From contig JAZGTH010000001.1 of the NCBI GenBank assembly GCA_036877525.1, forward strand, positions 4,908,001 to 4,972,000: 64,000 bases of DNA, read 5' to 3'. This document shows positions 36,428 through 48,728 of the stretch, piece by piece (positions within the stretch are counted from its first letter, which is position 1; each line of letters begins with the position of its first letter). Both the position numbers and the translations under genes were made by a program. The notes beneath the pieces are model-generated. The model did no database searches, had not been told where the DNA came from, and saw nothing but the letters and a program-made list of their open reading frames with translations. Origin of the DNA: Chromobotia macracanthus (taxonomy: Eukaryota > Chordata > Actinopteri > Cypriniformes > Botiidae).

Positions 36428-39400
36428 CCTATGACACTATAAATAAATACCATTATATATTGGAGCATCGTGATCATGTTTTTCTCTGCTTAAGTATTTG
36501 TCCGTGCCATTTGTGAGCTAGCAAGCTAAAATTGTTAGCCAGGCAAACTGCAAACTTTTAATCATTTACATAATGTTGTGTCTATGTGTCTATTTAATTT
36601 TTACTAAATAATTGTGATTATCATTTTAACCATATTTGTAACAATAATATAATAATGTCATGCATGCTAAATATTAAGTGCTACATAACAATACTACAAT
36701 AGTGGTATACTATATGTAAATATGCATTGCATGCATAGGTGAGGAATGTAGTATGTTCCAACCTGCAGTTTCTCAATCTCCTCATAGGTCCTCTGCAGTT
36801 CTATTTCTGAGAAACGCTTGTGAAGACGATACATAAGCTCTGCACTGGTTACAGGATGGACTGTAAGAGCATTCTGAAATCCATCATCCCCCACTGTGTG
36901 AAGGTCCATATTATTTTCCATTGAAAAATATTTATAATTCAGCCCCTGAAGTAAACCAAGATTAAATCAGTTAGTTTAAAATATTATTTTTAAGATTTTA
37001 TATTTAATATAATATTATTTAAAATATTTGTATAACTATATTATTATATATTTACACTTTTGTGTTTTGAACATGGATCATTAACATTTGGCTCTAATAA
37101 AAACAATGTGACCCTCATTGTTTCACTGACAGCACATCTGGGTTAACTCTGGTCGGCAGACTCCTGCAATTTTTGCGATAATGCTGTTTAATGTCCTGTT
37201 GTAATCATGCTAATTAACTTCACAGATCTCAGCAGGTCTGCAGCTGGCCTGCCGAGAGCAGGAAGTCATTTACTTTGTGGCTCAGCAGTGGTAGCAGTTA
37301 CCGTGCTGTTTGGACGGTCACCTGCTTCATGTTGGTTCCAAATGGCCTGTAAAGGTCTGCATGAAGTACTGATGTTTTATGTTCAGGTCACTGCATTTTA
37401 CATCACTGTCCAAAGCATCTGCAAACCATTCTAATGATATGTTGCTCCAGCATGAGACTCAAAGCTCACTTAATGAGAATCAGTGATTCTGGTTACTTTC
37501 TGGCTACTGGACCTTTAAAGCAAAAACATTCTTATATCTGTGCTGCCCTTCCAGTAAACATATTATATTAAAGCTGCAATAAGGAGCTTTTGCCTCTTTA
37601 TCGCCATCTCTGTTTAAAACATAAAATTGTAAGTTACCTGACATTGCAAGTTATTTTCATAATGTAGATGACATTTTAATTCCAAGCAACTGCTGTATAA
37701 ATGATTTAGTAGCCGGATCTAGTAACCTTTGTGAATCAGGGTAAGGTAAGACCAATCTATTGTACTTGCTCAGTAACTGATTTTTGTTCATTTTAACCAA
37801 AAAAAGATTGCAGTTGTAATGATAAATTCTGAAATAACTACTAAGTCTTAAGTTCAGTAGATTTACGTTTTTAAGATTATGTATTTTAAAATATCTGAAA
37901 CCTGCAACAATCTCTTAATAATACAGCAGCTACCACTCATGTCCAATCCTTTTAAACACTCACAAATGTTCTGCTTGAATGTCATTGCTTATCACACTCA
38001 TATTATGACATATTAACAAGCACATACTGTTCTATGTCACCAATGGGGCAGATTATGTGAAAAATGTGTTTTGAACATATTCAGAACATTTTAACATGAC
38101 TGTGAGCTTGTTGGAGTGTGTAAGCATTCCGGCCCCTGAGCTTGAAAAATACTGTAAACTATTGATCATCTGAGCCCCCTGTCCCTCAATATGAAACAGC
38201 GCACCCTCTCAATAAAGCACGGACTCTAGGGTAATGTGGTTTCCTGTCGAAACTAGAGACCCTGGCCGAAAAATATAGTCATTTGTGACCAGCATAAACA
38301 TCGGCAACTTAGGGAAACCAGCTATGTGAAAAGTTTACTTTATCAACACAAGCCTGTTTTTAGAGCTTGCCAGGATGATCTGTACATAGCTGAGGCCCTG
38401 AAGCCCCCCAGTCCCCCCCACAGCTCATTTAAGCACATGGCTTTCTAAGCCACATTTGCCCTGGGATAGATCCTATTTTAACCCGTGGTCAATTAGGATC
38501 TCATGATGTGAGAAGTGTAATAGCATTACTGATTTAAGGCCACATCCAGTGAAACAGCACATGCAGAAATGACCCTGTAGCAAAGGGGCTGAACAATACA
38601 GTTGATCTGCTAACATCATTATAGTTGCCTTCTGTCGCAGTAAAATTTACATTTATGCATTTGGCAATGCTTTTATCCAAAGCAACTCTTGGTACATTTA
38701 AAGCATACGTTTTCCTATCAGTTTGTATGTTCCCTGAGACATTGAACCCTTGACCTTGGTGTTGCAAGGGCCATTCTATCAGTTGACCTACAAACCTACA
38801 GACCTTGACAAACCTACAGTATAAGGACTGATATGACAGCTTGGTAATGTGTGAAAACAAATGGTTGTTAAAATGTATATGCGATGGAAAAAAAACTAAA
38901 AAAAACTGCCATTTAAATTATTGGGTTTAGCACATGTAAAATAGTTCATAGTTCATTCTAAATGCTCACATCAGTATTAACTAAAAGTCATTAACCAAAC
39001 TAATCATTACCCCTACCTCATATTCCTCCACACAGCTGGTGCCAGTATAATCAATGATACAGCGACCGAGCCACTCATCAGGTCTGATACTTATGATATC
39101 AGTCCTACAATGGTCCAGGAAAGGCTGGAGCTTCAAAAGTAGTGGACGGGACAGGAGAAATCCTGGTCCACCGTGGCAGTACCGCCCCGGTGTCTCACCT
39201 CCAATGAATTCTCCTGGGTAGCCCATATAAAGCTGAAGGTCCATGCTGAGGTGGCTCACTAGAGTCTTCAGCCTTTCAGGCTGGGTATAGGTGTCATCCT
39301 GAGCAAGGTAGAACCAGTCATACTCAGCAACGTGGTGTTCTAGAAGATATCGGATAGATTGGAACATGTTTGGAACTGGACGCTCGTCACCATGGGCAAC

Positions 39401-41145
39401 CACAAGCATTCCATGAGGGAGTTTACGGTTGCGGGTGCCTGTAAAGAAAACGAGGCGACCATCCAGGTGGTGGTTGAGGGTACGGTTGATGGCCACAGCT
39501 AACGTGCTTAGGGTGGTTTTGGAGGTAAATACTGAAACAAAGAGGGGCTCACGAATTCCAAGCTCTGTGCTTGCATACTTGGCTCTGAGAAAAAAAGATA
39601 CATGAAACGTAAATCATAGCAAAGAAGTCACAAGCACAGTTGGGTTTGCATTAAGTATTAAACCAACCCGGCGGTTGGCTTAACATGAGCTTCCTCACAC
39701 ATCTGCAAGCATATCTGGTGAAATAACAGAAGCTTGTGCTGCATGTTAATATCAGAAAAGATCAAAGTTCTTTTGTCATTTATATTCCTCCATTTTCATT
39801 TAAAAGAAATCTGTCATTATTATTAACTTCATGTGGTTTTCATGCTGTCATTCATTTTTAAAGAATTGTTTTTAAGAATATTCACATAACTCTTTCTATA
39901 AAATAACTGTTGAGAAATAGCAAGGATAAAGCCCAAATAAAAAGAACAAAGAACCCTATTAACCATTAAAAGGAGTCTACTTTTCTAAAGTCTTCTTAAT
40001 GCTGCTTTTTGTCCATTTTGGAGTTTGAAAGTGGTAGTCACTATGAATTTTAAAGAGATTGTCCAAAGTTTTCTTTATGCTCTTTATGGGGAAAAAAATA
40101 ACAGCATATGGGGTAATATGACATGAGAGTAAATTTTGATGATTAGAACTGTTCTATACTCTCACAAACATCAGTGTGACAGATTCTATTTAAAATGAAA
40201 ATGTATGTTATTGTTTGGTTACCGTATTATTGTCAGTTCTATAAAAACTGTGGCCTAGCCTCTACTGTGAAAACAATACAGAATAATACTTACGGGTTCT
40301 CAACTAAGTGTAGGCTAACAATAAAAGGACAGATCACTTGTTTTCTTCTACAATGTGTTCAATAAGGGCCTCAGATGTTTTGTTTGTAGGTGTGCTGTGG
40401 TTGTTGCTGACATGTTGAGACAGTCACTACTCACTGTAATTCAGATTACTGATAAGCTGATTCCTGATCACTAGGGCACGCTGATGACATCACTAGAGCG
40501 CATCAGATCCAGAGGACAAGAATCGAGATCACTAGCTTTTAAATATATGTACTACCCTAATAAAACTACCCTAATAAAACAAGACTCCTGTGTCACTCTT
40601 TACAAATGTGCAGGGAGTAATACAAATCCCGTTACTTTTAATAATAAAACAGCAGGCCTCCTTCAATAATTAATACATAAAGTATGTAACCATGGTAACA
40701 CTGTTTCTGCTAAGTCTGAATGCTTAGGTCCTCCAGTTTGCAATGCACTTACACTTTTTAATGCATGCTTACATCAGATTAAATTTAACTGACTCCACTA
40801 AGAGTAGGCTGGGCAATGCATAAACCAGCTATCTCACACCTACCTGAAAACTTTTTTTGGAGGAACTTGCTGAGCAGGCTTGTTGTACGGCACTATTCTG
40901 GGCTCAAACTCCCCTCCAATATCTCCGTTGTCAGTGGTGCCGGTGGATATCGAACTGGGTTTACGAGCCCCCTTCAAGCTCCCAGGCTGCGCTACGAGCA
41001 TCTCATCGGTGGCACCTATCCAGTCCGAGTCGCAGGACTCGTCCACCCAGGTGACGCTCAGGAGGCTCAGGGTGAAGCCCAGAGAGATGCCCACGATGAT
41101 CGGCCCGGTCGGCCTGATGAGAGCCATCAGCATTGAAATTCTCAT
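35092..41145 (-). CDS. chpf: Chondroitin polymerizing factor, four exons
   Basis: This is a Golgi type II membrane protein that partners chondroitin synthases to elongate chondroitin chains. Exons in coding order: 41145-40844, 39584-39017, 36945-36763, 36354-35092. All are GT-AG and together give 771 residues (human CHPF is about 775). The start MRISMLMALIRPTGP is chosen because CHPF begins MR-x-S-x-L...RP-x-GP. An in-frame ATG 28 codons upstream (41,229) is probably leader. The TM anchor is at about 13-31 (VGISLGFTLSLLSVTWV). The N-terminal glycosyltransferase-like domain has YDWFYLAQDDTYT and GGETPGRYCHGGPG, and ends near EWLGRCI. The C-terminal domain has RFEVLRWDYFTE, NGYRRFD, RGMEYTLDLQ and CRMNAISGWQAFFP, and the protein ends FEQEQSNST. 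Neither domain shows the acidic DXD motif of active synthases (D197-D198-T199; A610-D611-T612), as expected for this cofactor-like family. CHPF rather than CHPF2 is favoured by both termini. Confidence 0.95.
36396..36424. repeat. ATA trinucleotide repeat in chpf intron 3
   Basis: About nine ATA units read directly. They lie 42-70 bases upstream of the chpf exon 4 acceptor on the transcribed strand. Confidence 0.95.
36946..39016 (-). other. chpf: chpf intron 2
   Basis: A phase 0 intron between residues 290 (VEEYE) and 291 (GLNYKYFS). It carries an antisense SINE copy at 38,640-38,815. No other gene is visible. Confidence 0.85.
38640..38815 (-). mobile_element. tRNA-derived SINE, reverse orientation
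   Basis: On the minus strand there is a tRNA-like head (GTAGGTCAACTGATAGAATG), a B-box-like GGGTTCAATGTCTC, the shared GCAACACCAAGGTC phrase, and the tail TTGCTTTGGATAAAAGCATT then GCCAAATGCATAAATGTAAA. It is the best-preserved SINE in the window and lies sense to chpf inside its intron 2. Confidence 0.75.
39585..40843 (-). other. chpf: chpf intron 1
   Basis: A phase 2 intron that splits the Arg-101 codon (AG then A). No mobile element or further gene is recognised in it. Confidence 0.85.
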
Positions 41146-41440
41146 GTTTTCAGTCGGCGCCACTATAAAGTGTATTGTCCACTTCTCGTCTGCGCACAAT
41201 GAAAGATGCTTCAGGCTGACGAAACTCAATAATAATGCCGCTCTCTCTCTATGAAGGCAGACGTGACCCTTTCTATCGCCTTCTGACGTGTCAGCGCTTC
41301 AGACCCCGCCCCTTTACGAACCACACGTCAGTCAATGTAAAACCCGAAGCGCAGACGACTGCGATTGGATGGATGAATGCACGGAGGAGGAGCCATCTGC
41401 AAAACCGCAACTAGGGCGATCCTAACCTATCATTAGCGCC
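41146..41440 (-). promoter_or_regulatory. chpf: chpf promoter region, GC-rich
   Basis: Directly upstream of the chpf start the sequence becomes CpG-richer (GTGACCCTTTCTATCGCCTT, CCCCGCCCCTTTACGAAC), in contrast to the AT-rich surroundings. It has no TATA box, which suits a housekeeping-type promoter. Minus-strand use is inferred from the gene position. Confidence 0.45.
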
Positions 41441-44400
41441 AGCTATAATTTAGGAGTAAAAGTGAATTTGGTCGTTTGCCTTAGGATATTGCGAGGAAAC
41501 CGCGTTGGATGGGAGATGTTTGTTATCTTTTGTCACACTAGGGGGCGGTCGTTTTGTTGCAAACGCTGCATTTGTAAAAGTAAAGCTTGATGAGGTCCAA
41601 TGGATCCGGGAGGGGCCGCACGCTGGTAAATACTTGTGCAATGTGTAAATGTAATCATTTAGCAGACGAAAGGCTGTAAAGAAAATAACTACTACACACG
41701 GTGCTATATGCCCAAAATCACAGCTCACTTCTGTCTCTCTCTGTCATTCTGTCCTGCCCTGGAGCGTCACATCTGGTCCTGCACTGCCTGCGTGCAGTCA
41801 TTGTAAGTGACCTCGGAGCTATGATGTGGTGTTTTCCCATGGTTATTAAAGAGCAGACATTTTTGTTTAACAGGAGGTTATTATAACACCATAAATGTAG
41901 TGACAACAGGGTTGTTGTTTAATTTGTTAAAGGTGAAGCAGAGTGTAAAGTGTGCGCCTGTAGGCAGTGTGACTTCTGACATTAGTCTACTAGCGTTGGT
42001 CAAGCATCACTGTAGGATTTCATAATTTAACATAGGTTGAACTTCATCAAGCAATATTACTTCAGTTCTAAATGGACAAATGCAAGAGCTGAGAACTATT
42101 TTTGAGCCATGCAATACTCTTATTTTTCCACTAGGTGGTAGTGATGATCAGCACCTTATTGCATAGAGGGCCCTTAAACAGCGCCCAGATTGATTTCAGT
42201 TGATACTACATAACAGAAGGTTAAAGGTTTTTAAGTGCCATTTGTAAAAGTGCCAAACATTGTACGTTTCAAACTGTAAACAAAAGCACATAATGAAAGA
42301 TAAGTTAGAAATATTTAAGTAACACTTGTCTGAACTTGACCACATTTTTAGATTAAATGTGACTTTATATAAAAGCTCTATATCCTACCTGGAGGTAGAA
42401 TTGTTTTGAGGAAGTAGTGGACCAACTTAAAAATTGAAGACACTGATTATCAATGATACTGTTTCACTCAGTTTTCACCAAAGTTAAAATAAATCTGCTT
42501 AATAATGAGAGAAACAACAGGGCAAGATCTGAAGGTCAGAGACTTTACAGAGATGATTGTCCAGCCCCACAGATGCTGTATTCACAGTAAACCATCACAG
42601 TGTAGCGGCCTGGAGCCAAGCATTGTCCATTCACAGCACACAGTTTCATCCGAACACTGAGGCTGTTTACTGTCTCTGGGATAAACGCAAGGAATGCATG
42701 TCAGAGTTTACCAAATAATGTCACTATGTCACCGCCTCCTGTGGAAAGCCCAGATCACATGACCGTACAGGCCTCTGCCTCTTCAACACACCCACTGTTA
42801 TTTCCAGGACTCTGAAAAGATGTAACAACAGATAATTTTATTGTGGACTTCCTTCCTGAGATTTTGATATGGCAAATTGCAGTGATGCAATGTTAAAAAA
42901 AAATTACTAGCAAATTTTATTACTATTGACTTCATTACAACCAGTCACATGGGCAAAAGTTATTGATTACATTCAGATCAAAAATAAATACTTTGTACCT
43001 AAACCTAAATTACATTTCCAGAGACAAGAAGTTTTCTTTTACTTAATTTAGATAAGTCGAATTAATGCATAGGCGTTGTTATCTGATGTTTATTTTCACA
43101 AATTTCATAACATTCTTCTGTTTTTATATCTTTATATTTTAGTGTTATTGTTGTGACAGTACACAGCTTTATTAGAGGTGTATCTGAGCTTTTGAAATTA
43201 CCCTGTAAAAAACTTTGCACTGTAAAACTTTTTTTTTAAGTTTAATAAACTTGGCTATACAAGTAATTTCGACTTAATATTTAAAATCCTGACTGATATA
43301 ACTTTAAAAAATAGATTAAGCAATTTTTCAGCTATTTCTTATAAGTTACCTCAACTCCACACCAGTCAAGATTACAAAGAGTAAGTTAAAATGACTTGTG
43401 CAACCAAATTGATTAAACTTACAAATTTAAGGCAGCAATTTGATTTACAATGTAGAATTGCTGAATCTCTTTATGTGTGTGGTGTAGAAGCTAACAGTCT
43501 GCTAATTTATAAACTCAAGCTTTGCTGTAACATATCTCAGTTCCAAACATTTTTATGTTTTACAGAAGAAAAGAATTGCAGATGCATATCATCGTAAACC
43601 AAGAGGGGCTGTCATTTTTCACATTTATTATAAACAAGATTTTAAACATTAAGATGACACAGCAGAGTCTATTCGAGTTATTCTCTGCTGCTAAAGATTG
43701 TTGAGAGTTATTGAGATTTGGCATGGGACTGAATTTCATTCTGTTTGGCTTGTAAAGGTTCTTAGAGACAAATGCTGGCTGATAGCGCAGGATACTGATA
43801 TAGCTGTAGGGCCACGATGATTGCCAAGGTCAACACAAGCAAGAGAACACTTTATGAGAAACATATCAAAAACGACAGCTGGACATCATAACACTAATTT
43901 AAATGTAAGGCCTGATGAAACCGAGAAATAAAACGAAAACACAACGAAACGAGTTTTCTGGTTGACATAAATCCATGGGAATAATTTCGGTTTCCAAAGC
44001 AAATAAGAGCTTCGGGGTTCGACATTAAACTAAATGAGTGTCAGGCAGGGTTTCTGTACTGTTTGTTTACAACTCCTGAACTTTGTGATTTGACAGGGAT
44101 GTCTCTGGCATTACGTCAACAGAGGTGGACCGCGCGCGTGCCAGCGGATGATAATAAGATACGAGAGACGCAGAAGTGACTGACGCGCGCGCTGGCGGCA
44201 TGCTTATGCGATTTTCGTGTCAATTGTTTTGTCCCACTTAATAACTGGCATGATCCTAATTGGATTAACCACGTTAAAAAGGCTGCAAAATTTGTTCCCG
44301 CATCCGTGCTGTTTTGCACATCGTAGACTTGTTGTGTTGCAGTACTTTTAATCGCAAAAGCGTAAACGCGCTTTATTGCTGTTTTCCGTCATCGCTGGAT

Positions 44401-44497
44401 ATGACGCCGATTCAAAGGTTCGCGGACAACCCACGGACGGCTCGGTGGGACAGTTTCAGGTAGATTTGACCTATCGTCTGTGGATATAAATCCCTGG
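41441..44497. other. Intergenic region between the divergent chpf and wnt6 genes
   Basis: No coding exon is recognised. A short reversed L2-like tail fragment (CATTTAGCAGACGAAAGG) lies near 41,656-41,673. The last 400 bases, from about 44,100, are GC- and CpG-rich (GACCGCGCGCGTGCCAGCGG) and probably contain the wnt6 promoter and leader. A TATAAAT at 44,485 is only a few bases before the ATG and so cannot be this start codon's TATA box. Confidence 0.5.
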
Positions 44498-47400
44498 ATG
44501 ATGCACTCAACGCAAAAACACACTCGCTTGGTCCTTGTTATCCTATACGCGGCCCTTGCACCGTTACTACTGCGCAGGTAAGCTGTTTATGTTCCTGCCT
44601 TTCTAGTCTGATTCTCCTGTAAAAGTAAGTTTCTAAATACTAATGCAGCAAGTTATAAACGAGAGGAGGCCAGTTTCCACCGAAACTCACATTTTAGTAG
44701 CCAGGCAGACTATAAAGGTGATTACATCTTGCTACAACAAACGTAAGAATTTATGACTTTGTAGCAGGTTCAACAGGCATTTTAATGTAATAACAAAGAA
44801 AGAAAGACGTGAAAGAACTGGTTTGTGAAAGGCGCATTTTTAAGAAGGCGGGCACGGCTCATGTGTGAAAAGGTTTTTCTCAAGGATCAAAGAAGGAGAG
44901 AAAGAGGCAAACGGGAGGGAGAAAACTAATGTTCAGGAATTCACATATTGGGCTTGAGGCTATCCGTTATCAAAAACCAAATCTCATCGTGGCATATTTA
45001 TGATTTGGAGCTGAACAATGCTTCGCTTAGCTTTTGTCGAATCAAAAACACATTATAGTTGATCTTGTGGATTATAGTTCTAGAAACTAAGGGAATATAG
45101 AGGTCAATTTTATATATACTAGCTGCTTATAATATCAATCATTATTGATCATTAGTACCAATCTTTTACTTTGTTTTCGTTGTGTTTCGTCTTGTAATCT
45201 GTGATCTGTTTCTCTTGCACAACAGTGTGAATGGCAACCCTTTAGTGATGGACCCCAACAGTATCTGCCGTAAAACTAGAGCTCTTTTAGGCAGACATGC
45301 TGACCTGTGCCAGTCTCAACCTGAGATCATTCAGGAAGTAGCAAAAGGTGCCAGACTGGGCATGCGAGAATGCCAACATCAGTTCTACAATCGTCGCTGG
45401 AACTGCACCAGTCAGGGCAGAAACCTGGCCAAAATCCTGCAACAAGGTGAGTTTCATTATAACAAAATCACAAAATCCATTTACACAACGGAAACTCTGT
45501 TATTATTTAATGTGGATGAAGTGACATCCTTCATTTTCCTCCCCCTTCAGCTTTTTTAGCAAATTGTGGCCTTGTTTAGCAAAACATGTTCCAAAATTGA
45601 TTCTTGAGTAGCCTGTATTTCATGCCATTTACATTATAAGAAGTCTTATATTTCTGAAATCTCTGTATGAGTCACTATTCGCCAGAACATCACTGCAAAG
45701 CCTTCAATGGACAGAAGACACAGTTATAACCAACAGGCAGACTAAAATCCTTCCTTCCTTCCTTCTTCCCAGAAAGGTTGGGTCTTTATGACATGTCAAA
45801 CGATGCTGGGAATTGAGTTTAGTCATTACTTAGTCACATTTTTTTCCACCACGTTTGTTTGTTAAAGTCATGTTATGTTTATTCTGGCATTGTTCTTTAA
45901 CAATATGTAGTTCCTCTCGTGGCCATTAGAGGGCAATAGAGGTCAATTTGACCCGGGGCCTATTTACCTGAAACAGTTGAAATTTAAGATGTAGAAGACG
46001 TGTTCTTTTATTAGTAGGTTTATAATTTGTAGTGCATGTGTCTGAATGACACCTGATATGAGGCTTCTGATCTCTGAAAGAAATTTCATCTGTCATGATT
46101 ACATATTTTTTTACCCAAAGGTGACAAGCTAAAGCTCAGTAATTTGTCAGTTGGGATTGTGCACATGTAAATTTGATGCCAAGAATGTGTGTGTCTTGGA
46201 GGAATTCCTTTACACTAATAGGGAAAAAATGCTCCTTTGGCAGTTCAAGGTGTATATAAGCAGGTCTGGACAACAGAGATGTTTAAGGAATGTGAATCTG
46301 TAAAATGAGTTGTTGTTAATGTGTCAATTCCTTAGATAGTTAAGTGGTTTTAGAATTGGGGGGAAGGATATAAACTGAAAGAAGAGTCCAGAAGCAGAGA
46401 TTATAACCACACATGAGCTGGTCTCCAGACAAAGTATTTTATAATTTTTTGATTGTACCCAGACTGTAGGTTATTTTAAAATAAGGACCTATGAATTGTG
46501 CCCTAGATATCCGGGAAACTTCGTTTGTGTATGCCATCACAGCTGCTGGGGTAATGCATGCAGTAACACAAGCCTGCAGCCAGGGAGCGCTGCCACAGTG
46601 CGGCTGTGTGACCCTTCAGGGTTTCTCTGAAACTCATCATGACTCCACAGCAGTGGAGATGTCCAACCAGACTTCAACTGCTGGGCGCTGGGAATGGGGA
46701 GGCTGTGGAGATGATGTGGACTTTGGCTACGCGAAGTCTCATCTTTTCATGGACGCCATGAAGCGAAAAGGCAAAAGTGACATCAGGACTCTTATTGACC
46801 TGCACAACAATGAGGCAGGAAGGCAGGTATGAGTAGAAATGTTTATTTACACTTTTCATAAATTCATTATATAGTATACATGCATATTATAATATGTATT
46901 GCTATAATACAGTATATTGTATATATTACCATCCAGAAAAATTGTTGCTGGTCAGACAGTCTGTGATGATTCTAAGAAGTAAGCGCAACATTAAATATTC
47001 AGACTTTGATGACTTTGATGAGTACATCTCACTAATTTCATATTTTCAATCCATACCACTCCTCCTGAAACATGAAATACCTAAGCCTTGTTTTCACTCA
47101 TTTCAAAACTACACACTCAAACCTTGATATTATCAGAACACCAAGTCATTTAAAAGAAGTTTGTGGAAATGTCTACTTAGCTGTAACAAGTTCATTATTG
47201 ATGTCTGAGCAAACCTCAGCCCCTCTGCTCTCAAATTAAAAGGATGGACTGCACGAGAGATGAACAGATAATTACAAAGCTCTTAGAAATGGCAGATTCT
47301 TGTGAAACAATAATTTATGTTTTTTCTCTCCTATGTGTGTATACAGGCCGTACAGACACAAATGCACACAGAGTGTAAATGTCATGGCCTTTCTGGTTCC

Positions 47401-47808
47401 TGCACTCTTCGCAGCTGCTGGAGGAAGATGCCTCTTTTCCGTCAGGTTGGCGACCACCTCATGCAGAGTTTCCATACAGCCATCCGTGTGATGGGAGGGA
47501 ACGATGGTAAATCGCTTGTTTCTGTCAATCTGGGCACTCTACCCTTAGATGCTAATGTCCTCATCTATTCAGCCGTGTCACCTGACTTCTGCCAGGCCAA
47601 TCAGAGGACCGGTACAGAGGGCACAAAGGGTCGTGTGTGCAATAGCACAGAGATGGGGGCAGGAGGCTGTGATAACCTGTGCTGTGGTAGAGGATTTGCA
47701 GACTACACTTTGGAATATGAAGAAAACTGCCTGTGTCAGTTTCACTGGTGCTGTGTGGTTCAGTGCCAGAGATGTTCTGTGAGAAAGGACGTCAGCATCT
47801 GCCTGTGA
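44498..47808 (+). CDS. wnt6: Secreted Wnt6 ligand, four exons
   Basis: Wnt6 is a secreted lipid-modified glycoprotein that signals through Frizzled receptors. Exons: 44498-44577, 45226-45446, 46507-46826, 47347-47808. All are GT-AG and give 360 residues (human WNT6 is 365). Two adjacent ATGs (44,498 and 44,501) are equivalent. A hydrophobic signal peptide covers about 10-25 (LVLVILYAALAPLLL). The Wnt6-type start NPLVMDPNSICRK is followed by CQHQFYNRRWNC, DIRETSFVYAITAAGVMHAV, WEWGGCGDDVDFG and HNNEAGRQ. CKCHGLSGSC has Ser-223 at the palmitoleoylation position. The end is the Cys-rich CCGRG...FHWCCVVQCQRC...ICL. The SPLVMD/NPLVMD start and WEWGGCGDDVDFG favour Wnt6 over Wnt1 or Wnt10. A hAT-like element begins 13 bases after the stop. 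No clear polyadenylation signal was found nearby. Confidence 0.95.
45447..46506 (+). other. wnt6: wnt6 intron 2
   Basis: A phase 1 intron splitting an Asp codon (G then AT) just before IRETSF. It is AT-rich with no recognised gene or intact element. Intron 1 (44,578-45,225) and intron 3 (46,827-47,346) are likewise unremarkable. Confidence 0.85.
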
Positions 47809-47821
47809 GGCCCACCTGAAG

Positions 47822-47992
47822 CAGGGTGTCCAGTCCTGCTTCTGATCTGCTTCTGAGTTTAGTTCCAACCCTAATCAAACACACCTGGACTAGTTAAACA
47901 CAATCTTCATGACTGCTTGGAAAACTACAGAGAAGAGTGATTTATTATGGTTGAAACTTGCAGGGCAGTCAGAAGCAAGACTGGACACTCCG
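47822..47992. mobile_element. Palindromic hAT-like MITE abutting the wnt6 stop codon
   Basis: The left end CAGGGTGTCCAGTCCTGCTT and the right end AAGCAAGACTGGACACTCCG are inverted copies with few mismatches. Flanking octamers ACCTGAAG (47,814-47,821) and ACCTTAAA (47,993-48,000) agree at six of eight bases, consistent with an aged 8-base hAT target duplication. The interior AGTTCCAACCCTAATCAAAC is shared with the element at 48,553. It starts 13 bases after the wnt6 stop, so it probably forms part of the wnt6 3' UTR. Confidence 0.65.
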
Positions 47993-48552
47993 ACCTTAAA
48001 AGTTAAAACAAAAGGACTGTGCCACAGTGGACCTGAACTGGTGGGACATGCACATATGAGCTTCCTCTGTGTCTGTGCATACTGAAGGAGTGACATGAAA
48101 CAGGTGTTTACTATCCTCTTGCTCATATGATATTTTGATGGTCCATTAGTTACTGCAAGCAGTGCTGAGCATGGCCGGTAAGTCACTTGGGTGTTGGCAC
48201 TTGTCTGACAGAGTTTGTCATACTGTCACCTGCTGGTGTATTTCCACTGTTAGTAGAAATAGAAAGAGCCTAAAGTGGGATTTGATTTTCCCTCCCAATT
48301 TGTTTTTAAAACCAACTTTGGAATTAGAATGAAACTGAAGACAAAATCATCTTCAAATTTAGAACTACATGGCCGTTTTCATAGGAAGGTAAACGCCAAC
48401 AGTACTGTCCAAGGTGCTGAATTGCTGATGGATTGTTGCTTCTCAAAACAAGGATCAAGGATACAGCATAACTAAATTCCACCATTTGTTGACACATGCT
48501 ATGTCAAGCAATTCTCCTGTTGTGCTTGTAAAAACCTGCACATATTTCAAGT

Positions 48553-48728
48553 CAGGGATGGGGAACCTCATTCCTGAAGTGCCAGTGTCCTGTAGCATTT
48601 AGCTCCAACCCTAATCAAACACAATCGAACCAGCTAATCATTGGTAGAAGGCTATAGGCAGGTGAGTCAAGGTTGGAGTTAAACTCTGCAGGGCACTGGG
48701 CCTCCAGGAACAAAATTCCCCATTCCTG
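48553..48728. mobile_element. Second palindromic hAT-like MITE
   Basis: The ends CAGGGATGGGGAA and TTCCCCATTCCTG are inverted with one mismatch. Inner arms (CTGTAGCATTTAGCTCCAAC and GTTGGAGTTAAACTCTGCAG) are also inverted. The interior CCAACCCTAATCAAACACA matches the element at 47,822. Flanking octamers agree poorly, so the copy is old or my boundary is off by a few bases. Confidence 0.6.

Noticed and set aside
41143..41229. In-frame upstream ATG extending chpf by 28 residues
   Set aside because: The CHPF family starts at the MR-x-S-x-L position followed by the membrane anchor. The extension has no counterpart and would disturb the short N-terminal cytoplasmic end.
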